Assembly (NCBI GenBank): GCA_036656615.1
Contig: JAVXHY010000002.1
Location: 62,001 to 126,000 of the forward strand
DNA length: 64,000 nucleotides
Reading direction: 5' to 3'
Origin: CAUPWF01 sp036656615
Lineage (GTDB): Bacteria > Bacillota > Clostridia > Lachnospirales > Lachnospiraceae
Made by a program: the position numbers and the translations under genes. Shown here one piece after another: positions 35,531 to 41,366 of this stretch; within the stretch, counting starts at the first letter, position 1; each line of letters starts with the position of its first letter. Below the pieces are notes generated by a model. The model saw only the letters and a list, made by a program, of their open reading frames with translations, was not told where the DNA came from and ran no database searches.

Positions 35531-36037
35531 TTAACGTTTTTCAGTTAAAACCATGCTTATGCTTCTGCCTTCGAATTTTGCAGGTTTTTCTACCGATGAT
35601 ATGTCTTCCAACAATGCTGCAAAATCATCCAAAATATGTCTGCTGGAGTGCATATGTGCCATCTCTCTTCCTCGAAAGCGAAGTGTTACCTTTACTTTAT
35701 TACCTTTTTCAATGAATTTCCTTGCGTTATTCACTTTTGTATTCAAATCATTCTTATCAATGTTTGGTGAAAGACGCACTTCCTTTACATCAACAGTTTT
35801 TTGCTTCTTCTTTGCTTCTTTGTCTTTTCTGGCCAATTCGTATTTGTATTTACCATAATCAATAATTTTACAAACTGGCGGCTTTGCTGTGGGAGCAATC
35901 TTCACTAAATCTAATTCAGCTTCTGCTGCAAGTCTCATAGCTTCTTTGACTGCCACGACGCCTAATTGTTCTCCGTCTTCACCAATCAAACGGACTTCCC
36001 TGTCTCTAATTTGCTCATTAATCATTAAATCGCTAAT
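35531..36037 (-). CDS. infC: Translation initiation factor IF-3, probable AUU start
   Basis: A 169-residue IF-3: N-domain INEQIRDREVRLIGEDGEQLGV, linker KDKEAKKKQK, C-domain VKEVRLSPNIDKNDLNTKVNNARKFI and KVKVTLRFRGREM. The start is best placed at an ATT at 36037: GGAGGTG at 36044-36050 lies six bases upstream. The nearest ATG (36025) would be 18 bases away, and the ATG at 36109 gives a non-homologous extension through the leader. An AUU start is the known hallmark of infC, allowing IF-3 to repress its own translation by rejecting non-canonical starts. Confidence 0.93.
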   Translation of the reverse strand: MSDLMINEQIRDREVRLIGEDGEQLGVVAVKEAMRLAAEAELDLVKIAPTAKPPVCKIIDYGKYKYELARKDKEAKKKQKTVDVKEVRLSPNIDKNDLNTKVNNARKFIEKGNKVKVTLRFRGREMAHMHSSRHILDDFAALLEDISSVEKPAKFEGRSISMVLTEKR

Positions 36038-36227
36038 TGTAGTGCACCTCCATAATTGAATACTCTTTGTTCTTTCGCGCAAAAAAAGCAGATAGTCATG
36101 ACTATCCACTTAATATTTTAAAATAAGCATACTTTCAAAATCTACTTACTTTACTTCAATATCAACCATAGTCACGCATTTATGCTAAGGTGAGAGCGGA
36201 TACTCTTCTTTCTTTTTCATTCACACA
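36038..36227 (-). promoter_or_regulatory. infC-rpmI-rplT leader RNA (L20/IF-3 leader type)
   Basis: An untranslated leader of about 190 bases lies between the promoter and the AUU start. It contains the attenuator and a possible competing pairing. Firmicutes commonly carry an L20-responsive leader here; I did not check a covariance model. Confidence 0.5.
36081..36106 (-). terminator. Attenuator-type hairpin in the infC leader
   Basis: The palindrome GATAGTCATGACTATC (36091-36106) is followed on the minus strand by TGC and seven T, a terminator shape inside the leader, upstream of the infC ribosome-binding site. An upstream leader segment (36166-36176, CGTGACTATGG on the minus strand) can pair with the 5' arm over ATAGTCA and could form an antiterminator. 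This fits transcription attenuation by L20 or a similar control. Confidence 0.6.
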
Positions 36228-36233
36228 TCTGTT

Positions 36234-36262
36234 AATTTAACATATATCCATAGTTGTGTCAA
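36234..36262 (-). promoter_or_regulatory. Promoter of infC-rpmI-rplT
   Basis: TTGACA at 36257-36262, 17-base spacer, TAAATT at 36234-36239 with a preceding TG (TGT) on the minus strand. The -35 is perfect. Confidence 0.7.
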
Positions 36263-36270
36263 TAGATTTT

Positions 36271-37254
36271 TTAATTTATTTCTTGATAGAACATATCAAA
36301 TAAAATATTTTGTAATTTTTCTTCGTCAATATAGAATTGCCAATGTAGACCATCGTTTGTCACTTCACCTGGGACAGAAACTAATTGTATATTTTCTTTT
36401 TTACATTTCAAACCCATTCCTACACACTGTGCTAATTCTAAGTCAGATAAATCTGTATGGATACAAGACCTTATCTGCTCTACGATTTGAAGCGGTAATG
36501 TAATATCTTTCTTCCATGCTTTTCGAGCATTTTTCATCCATCCATCCATATATATTTTCTGTCGTTCCATTCGTTCTGCATTTCCAACCACAGTCATCCT
36601 TCTATCCCATATATAATACACGGCCTGCTCACCTTTTAAGGTAACACGTTCTCCTTTTTTCATACTGGGATCAAAGAACGTAAAATCATCTTCTAGAGTT
36701 ACCTTTACACCACCTACTGCATCATTGATGATTGGAATGGGATCCAAATTCATGGAGAAATAATGCTCAATGGGTAGTCCATACAGCACATCTGACACAC
36801 GTTCTTTCATTAGATTTCCACTTTCTTCATGGGTTTTTCCATATGCATACTGTAAGCAAAGCTGCATAGTTTCAAAATCATAAAATTTTCCATGGCTATC
36901 ATGCCTGGCTACTTTCACCATACTATCTCTTGAAATATCTAAGAACTTTACAGTCTTCTTCTTTTTATCAAAAGAAGCCAGGATGATTTCATCGGCCTGT
37001 CCACCTTTTCCAACCTCACCTATATCTGTAAGTGGTCCTCTTTGATCCACTCCTAGAAACAGTACGTTAACAAGATCCTTATTATACCGATAAGTTTTCC
37101 CATTATAGGTGATATCTTTTCCGTTCATTTGCTGTGATTGGATGGGCTTTTCTTTTTTAATGGAAGCTTTATTTGCATAAGTTGCAATGAATATCATAAG
37201 AAGCAGCAATAATATTGGGAATAGACAGGATACTATTTTCTTTTGTTTACTCAT
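36271..37254 (-). CDS. LytR-CpsA-Psr (LCP) family cell-wall protein
   Basis: A 327-residue protein. It has one N-terminal membrane helix (about 10-28) and an extracellular LCP domain: NVLFLGVDQRG, ADEIILASFDKKKKTVKFLDISRDSMV and DAVGGVKVTLEDDF. LCP enzymes transfer undecaprenyl-linked glycopolymers (teichoic acid or capsule type) to peptidoglycan. The start at 37254 (MSKQKKIVS) follows GGAGTAGGAAT and is four bases from the sortase stop; the longer frame from 37311 overlaps the sortase gene. Sortase and LCP are therefore translated together, which suggests a shared role in cell-surface attachment. Confidence 0.88.
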   Translation of the reverse strand: MSKQKKIVSCLFPILLLLLMIFIATYANKASIKKEKPIQSQQMNGKDITYNGKTYRYNKDLVNVLFLGVDQRGPLTDIGEVGKGGQADEIILASFDKKKKTVKFLDISRDSMVKVARHDSHGKFYDFETMQLCLQYAYGKTHEESGNLMKERVSDVLYGLPIEHYFSMNLDPIPIINDAVGGVKVTLEDDFTFFDPSMKKGERVTLKGEQAVYYIWDRRMTVVGNAERMERQKIYMDGWMKNARKAWKKDITLPLQIVEQIRSCIHTDLSDLELAQCVGMGLKCKKENIQLVSVPGEVTNDGLHWQFYIDEEKLQNILFDMFYQEIN

Positions 37255-37258
37255 ATTC

Positions 37259-38035
37259 CTACTCCATCCGAACAGCCTGGACCACATAACGTCTGTCTGG
37301 GCGATCTCCATTCACACACGTAGAAAGAGTGATGATTTGCTTATCAATACCTAAGTTTACATCATTTCTGATAATTGCACCTTGTTCCACCGGGTTCAAA
37401 AGCTCATTTAAATACTGCTGATAACTGTCTGGGGAATGAAAATCATAGCTGTACATAATATGCCTATCTGTAGTCTCATATGCAGTAAACACCTTATACT
37501 TTAAGATTTGATCTGGAGTATAAACAAAGAACTCCCTATGTGCATCAAAATAAGCCGGATCACTATAATCCAACAAACATGCAAACATAATACGTTCTGC
37601 ATCCTGCATATTATGTCCATATATCACTGTATTAAAATCTGTAAAATCCTTACGATTCAACAATTCTGTATAAAGAGCTCCTGATGCTAACGGTTCCTTA
37701 TTTACGTTATGATTTAAATAGAAAATGTCATCTGTTGGATGTTGTACAATGGGATAATCAACCTTCGTATCGGGGATTCTGATCCATGCATAAATATCTG
37801 GATTTTGGGCCTGTAAAGCAGCAAAATCAATGGGATTTTCCACATCTTTCTTCTTAGACTCCGGCTGCTTCATCCGAATCACTTTTGCTGTACTCTTCTT
37901 TGGTTCCTCTTTTTTTTGATTTTCTCGTACCATCCAAACAGCGACTATTATAACTGCCAAAAGTACTACTAAGACGATGCCTATTATGATTTTACGATGC
38001 TGAATAGAATGATTGGTTTGTTTATCATCTTTCAC
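37259..38035 (-). CDS. srtB: Class B sortase
   Basis: A 258-residue membrane-bound transpeptidase with one N-terminal helix (about 13-33, IIIGIVLVVLLAVIIVAVWMV). The catalytic triad is visible as His in VIYGHNM, Cys in ITLSTC and Arg in DRRYVVQA. The start is GTG at 38035 with AGGAGG eight bases upstream. Clostridial class B sortases recognise (S/P)PXTG-type motifs, and the neighbouring protein at 38169-38726 carries SPKTG, so it is a likely substrate. The anchored protein of the 22-23 kb cluster may be another. Confidence 0.9.
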   Translation of the reverse strand: MKDDKQTNHSIQHRKIIIGIVLVVLLAVIIVAVWMVRENQKKEEPKKSTAKVIRMKQPESKKKDVENPIDFAALQAQNPDIYAWIRIPDTKVDYPIVQHPTDDIFYLNHNVNKEPLASGALYTELLNRKDFTDFNTVIYGHNMQDAERIMFACLLDYSDPAYFDAHREFFVYTPDQILKYKVFTAYETTDRHIMYSYDFHSPDSYQQYLNELLNPVEQGAIIRNDVNLGIDKQIITLSTCVNGDRPDRRYVVQAVRME

Positions 38036-38054
38036 TATAAGTTCCTCCTACTTG

Positions 38055-38109
38055 ATATCTATTGCATGATATAGTCTAAAAATCGCTGTAAGAAAATAAT
38101 TTCTTCCAG
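38055..38109. repeat. Direct repeat, copy 1 (tandem duplication)
   Basis: These 55 bases are identical to 38954-39008 (offset 899). They lie downstream of the SPKTG gene and include most of its terminator. They mark the left end of a duplicated unit of about 0.9 kb. Confidence 0.92.
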
Positions 38110-38117
38110 CGATTTTT
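38078..38117 (-). terminator. Terminator after the SPKTG surface protein
   Basis: AAAAATCGCTG and CAGCGATTTTT form an 11-bp stem ending in a T-run on both strands. The left arm and the loop are repeated at 38977-39008, where the N gap cuts the stem. Confidence 0.85.
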
Positions 38118-38168
38118 GTTTTATAAGAAACTACATCACACGTTTGTTCATTTTATAATATGATTTTC

Positions 38169-38726
38169 TTATCTAATACCTGTTTTTGGTGATGTTTTTA
38201 CTGGAGCTGGTTGCCTTAATGTTGCATCTGTCACAACCATATAAGGCGAAAATCCTGTTACTGTTGCGTTGCAAAATCCCTGTTCATCAACTATTCCATC
38301 AGTGACATACTCCCATGCCGAATTGGTATAATGTAATACAAGGAATGTAGAACCTTTCATTGCCTTACCTAACGCAAAAGTAACTTTTCCTGATGCATTT
38401 TTGTCTGATGCATTAAGGTCAAATAGAAACATCTTTGAAGAATCTGATTTGATTACATAATTGCCATTCGATAAAGCTACAGAACCTTTGAGTACTCCAG
38501 TTGCTGTGTTATTAGTTATCTGATTCATAACCGCCACATTAACTTCGCCATAACGAAAGCCTTGAATTTCAGAGAAAGCTGTCCCCCTACCCTGTTCTGG
38601 AATACTTGAATCTGGCACAGATGGATTTTGTGCACTTCCCAAATATGAAATGTCTGCCGCAAATGCGGTCATACCCATTGCTGCTGTTAACAACAATGCT
38701 AATAATACTGTTACTGTCTTTTTCAT
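38169..38726 (-). CDS. Small secreted SPKTG surface protein (copy B)
   Basis: A 185-residue protein: signal peptide 1-24 (MKKTVTVLLALLLTAAMGMTAFA), then a beta-rich domain with TGVLKGSVALSNGNYVIKS and GSTFLVLHYTNSAWEYV, and a C-terminus TSPKTGIR. SPKTG is a clostridial class B sortase motif, but the stop comes two codons later. The hydrophobic helix and basic tail of a sorting signal are missing, and no other downstream frame supplies one. It may be an unanchored derivative or a worn copy. AAGGAG precedes the ATG. It is a close relative of the next upstream gene (39109-39578), created by tandem duplication. Confidence 0.82.
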   Translation of the reverse strand: MKKTVTVLLALLLTAAMGMTAFAADISYLGSAQNPSVPDSSIPEQGRGTAFSEIQGFRYGEVNVAVMNQITNNTATGVLKGSVALSNGNYVIKSDSSKMFLFDLNASDKNASGKVTFALGKAMKGSTFLVLHYTNSAWEYVTDGIVDEQGFCNATVTGFSPYMVVTDATLRQPAPVKTSPKTGIR

Positions 38727-38872
38727 TTAAACTCTCCTTTTTTTACGTGTGATGTACATAAAACCATGTTTAGATGTATATGCATTGTGTTGTGTTACAA
38801 AACACACTGACATGTTCTATGGTATCACAGTTAGGACTAAATGTCACTACCATAAAGGACTTTTTCAATTAT

Positions 38873-38950
38873 CTGTAAGCCTGTAATTCATCTTTACGGA
38901 TTCCTCAACAGATCCAATCCTGTATCCATAATTCCAATAGCAAGTGCTGC
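38873..38950 (-). pseudogene. Remnant of the HAD phosphatase gene (3' part, internally deleted)
   Basis: The strand-matched sequence repeats the last part of the HAD gene at 39775-40242. One block corresponds to about 39780-39833 with substitutions; a second of about 29 bases (38921-38949) equals 39892-39920. The sequence between the two blocks is deleted. It has no start codon and no open frame of its own. It shows that the duplication unit extended from the surface gene into the HAD gene. Confidence 0.85.
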
Positions 38951-38953
38951 TTC

Positions 38954-39008
38954 ATATCTATTGCATGATATAGTCTAAAAATCGCTGTAAGAAAATAATT
39001 TCTTCCAG
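38954..39008. repeat. Direct repeat, copy 2 (tandem duplication)
   Basis: Identical to 38055-38109. It corresponds to the 3' flank of the interrupted surface gene and stops at the N gap in the middle of the terminator stem. Confidence 0.92.
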
Positions 39009-39108
39009 NNNNNNNNNNNNNNNNNNNNNNNNNNNNNNNNNNNNNNNNNNNNNNNNNNNNNNNNNNNNNNNNNNNNNNNNNNNNNNNNNNNNNNNNNNNN
39101 NNNNNNNN
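39009..39108. other. Assembly gap (100 N)
   Basis: Exactly 100 N, the standard placeholder for a gap of unknown size. By comparison with copy B, 38110-38259 should be represented here, so the true gap is probably about 150 bases: the last ~30 codons of the surface gene plus its terminator. Confidence 0.97.
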
Positions 39109-39578
39109 ACTGCACTACATTTCCCATTTTCACCAGCGATTCCATTTGCAACATAATCCCATGCTGAATTCGTATAATGTAATACAAGGAATGTAGAACC
39201 CTTCTTTACATCTGCTAGCATAAAATTAACGGTACCTGTTGCTTTTGAATCTGTGGCAGAAAGGTTAAAAAGAAACAGCTTCGAAGTAGTTGATTTCAAT
39301 ACGTAATTGCCATTCGATAAAGCTACAGAACCTTTGAGTACTCCAGTTGCTGTGTTATTGCTCAGTCGATCCATCTCCTTTACAGCCAAAACTAATTCAG
39401 ATTGAAAACCCGGAATTTTTTCAGCGTAAACTTCGCCCTTACCCGGTTCCGGAAGATCTGGATCTGGCAAAGATGGTTCTTCTGAACTTTCTAAATATGA
39501 ATTTCCTGCCGCAAATACGGTCATACCCATTGCTGCTGTTAACAACACTGCTAATAATACGGTTACAGTCTTTTTCAT
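39109..39578 (-). CDS. Small secreted surface protein (copy A), 3' end in assembly gap
   Basis: The first 156 codons are present. The signal peptide MKKTVTVLLAVLLTAAMGMTVFA is nearly the same as in copy B, and the mature part shares TGVLKGSVALSNGNYV and GSTFLVLHYTNSAWDYV. The early mature region differs more (SSEEPSLPDPDLPEPGKGEVYAE). The end, including any SPKTG motif and anchor, is lost in the N gap. Any reading through the Ns is meaningless. AAGGAGAGTTTAA precedes the ATG, as in copy B. The protein may be a sortase substrate, as inferred for copy B. Confidence 0.82.
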
Positions 39579-39725
39579 TTAAACTCTCCTTTTTTTGTGT
39601 GATATAAATAAAACACCATTGGAACACTTAGAACTTTTTGTTTTCTTAAAAAAATTCTTACCTAACGTTATTTTATCATATTTAGCTTCATAATTCATTA
39701 CTTTTTCAAAATTTTCAAATAATTA

Positions 39726-39774
39726 TCTAACAGTTCAGCCATAATCAAAAGAATGGCACGGCTGAACTGTTAGA
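39726..39774. repeat. Hairpin repeat, copy 1
   Basis: Perfect 15-base arms (TCTAACAGTTCAGCC and its complement) at 39726-39740 and 39760-39774, directly after the HAD stop codon. The core TAACARTTCAGCC plus CATAATCAAAAG recurs at 60498 and, inverted, at 59046-59083. It may double as a terminator for the HAD gene. Confidence 0.75.
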
Positions 39775-40242
39775 TTATCCCCGTAAACCTGCAATTAATC
39801 TTTGTGGATACCTCAATAAGTCCAATCCTGCTTCTATGGAAGTTACACATAAATCTGCCTGTAACATAAGCTTTGCATACATTCCTTCTGTATCCATAAT
39901 TCCAATAGCAAGTGCTGCATGTTCAAACATTTTCTCATCATTTCTTCCATTTCCCATACATACACAAGTAGTTCCATCTAATCCATGTACGATTCTTTCT
40001 TTTGCACACATGGCACTTCCCTGTGGAAAAGTCTTTACCTGAACAGGTAAGTCATGGCATTGTTTCATTGCGTTTCCATAAGTATCCGCAGTCAGGATAT
40101 AAATTTGAAATTGTTTTGACAACTCCTTAATTCTTTCTCTTACTGTATCAGCTATTTGACCATCTGTGGCAATGGTTCCATTATAGTCCAGCACTAGATT
40201 GGTTACATTCAGTGTTTGATAACCCGGTATAATATATTGCAT
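39775..40242 (-). CDS. HAD-family phosphatase (soluble P-type-ATPase-like)
   Basis: A 155-residue HAD hydrolase. Motif I is LVLDYNGTIA with Asn in place of the second Asp, as in the soluble P-type-ATPase-like group. Motif II is IYILTADT and motif IV is CMGNGRNDEKMF. The substrate is unknown. I start it at 40242 (MQYIIPGYQ), with AAGGGGGATTCAA upstream; the ATG at 40278 lies within the dipeptidase gene. It follows the dipeptidase by 25 bases. A truncated duplicate lies at 38873-38950. Confidence 0.82.
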   Translation of the reverse strand: MQYIIPGYQTLNVTNLVLDYNGTIATDGQIADTVRERIKELSKQFQIYILTADTYGNAMKQCHDLPVQVKTFPQGSAMCAKERIVHGLDGTTCVCMGNGRNDEKMFEHAALAIGIMDTEGMYAKLMLQADLCVTSIEAGLDLLRYPQRLIAGLRG

Positions 40243-40267
40243 TTGAATCCCCCTTACTATTCCATTA

Positions 40268-41230
40268 TTAGGAATCATATCTTTTTAAGAATTGTTCTGC
40301 ATTTTTATAACACACTGCCTCGATTTCACCAGTGGTAAAATGCTCTTTTTCCATTGCGGCTGTAAACTGGTTCATTTGATGACATCCTTGAATCTCCAGT
40401 CGGTCTTCAATCCCATCAAAATCTGTTCCGATTGCCATCACCTCCCTGCCTCCAATATCCATGATATGATGTATTTGTTTCATCATAGCCTGGGTCGTGC
40501 TTTGTCCGCTACTTTGCAAGAATTCTCCATAGAAATTAAGACCAATGACGCCTCCACGATCAGCCAATTTACGAATCATATCATCTGTCAGATTACGATT
40601 GTGATTACATATTGCCCGTGCATTGGAATGAGTTGCGATAAAAGGACGTTTTCCATAACGGTATACATCTGCAAAACCACCATCAGATAAATGAGATACA
40701 TCTGCAATGATGCCTAATTCATCCATTCGTTCCAAGGCTTCTATACCAAAGGGCTTCAGTCCCTTCCCCTGATATTCATATTTATGGTTTGGATAGCCAA
40801 GACAATTCTCAAAGTTCCAGGTAAGGGTAAGAATACGAATTCCCCTCTGGTACAAGGTTTCCAAACGTTCTAGCTTAGATTCTAGAATTGCGCCTTCTTC
40901 TATCGTCAGGAATCCAGACACTTTTCCATTCCTTTTATTTTCCATATATTCCTTGTAAGAGCCAGCATATGCCATACAGTCTTTATGTATACCTATCTCT
41001 GTATCAAACAGCTCTATCATTGCCAGAGCATCTTCGTATAAACTTGCCCTGATTGGTTCGCCTTCCATATATAAGAAACAGGCAAAACATTGTGCCGTAT
41101 AATGGCCCTTTACCAAACGTTCCATATCAATGTGTCCCTTATTATTCCATAATGTTTCTTGTGTCTTGCCCTGACTTTCCAGTTCATATAAACGCATCAG
41201 GGTATCACAGTGAAAATCAAAAAAATTCAT
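40268..41230 (-). CDS. Membrane dipeptidase (peptidase M19)
   Basis: A 320-residue zinc peptidase of the renal dipeptidase family. The metal ligands are in FFDFHCDTL, TIEEGAIL, ADVSHLS, THSNARAICNHNRNLTD and AIGTDFDG. It cleaves dipeptides, possibly including D-amino-acid ones. The start at 41230 has AAGGAGC nine bases upstream; the frame runs 50 codons further back, into the divergent kinase promoter, without a site. It is co-transcribed with the HAD phosphatase. Confidence 0.92.
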   Translation of the reverse strand: MNFFDFHCDTLMRLYELESQGKTQETLWNNKGHIDMERLVKGHYTAQCFACFLYMEGEPIRASLYEDALAMIELFDTEIGIHKDCMAYAGSYKEYMENKRNGKVSGFLTIEEGAILESKLERLETLYQRGIRILTLTWNFENCLGYPNHKYEYQGKGLKPFGIEALERMDELGIIADVSHLSDGGFADVYRYGKRPFIATHSNARAICNHNRNLTDDMIRKLADRGGVIGLNFYGEFLQSSGQSTTQAMMKQIHHIMDIGGREVMAIGTDFDGIEDRLEIQGCHQMNQFTAAMEKEHFTTGEIEAVCYKNAEQFLKRYDS

Positions 41231-41304
41231 ATTCTTTATGCTCCTTTTCTTATGTTGATTGTTTCTGTTTATTCTAACATATTCTTTCAAGTACTGCATG
41301 TGAA

Positions 41305-41333
41305 TTGATTTTGCTTGTTCAAAATGATATACT
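41305..41333 (+). promoter_or_regulatory. Promoter of the hybrid histidine kinase
   Basis: TTGATT at 41305-41310 and TATACT at 41328-41333 with a 17-base spacer and a TG one base before the -10; 33 bases later the GTG start follows. Confidence 0.6.
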
Positions 41334-41366
41334 ACTTTTAGAACAAACATGAAGGAGCGTATAAAG

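Noticed and set aside
35531..36109. infC start at the ATG at 36109
   Set aside because: The first 24 residues of that frame do not resemble IF-3, run through the attenuator hairpin and have no ribosome-binding site; the AUU at 36037 fits better.
38958..39187. Reading frames that run through the N gap
   Set aside because: The 100 N are a placeholder, so the frame across them is arbitrary; the real 3' end of copy A is missing.
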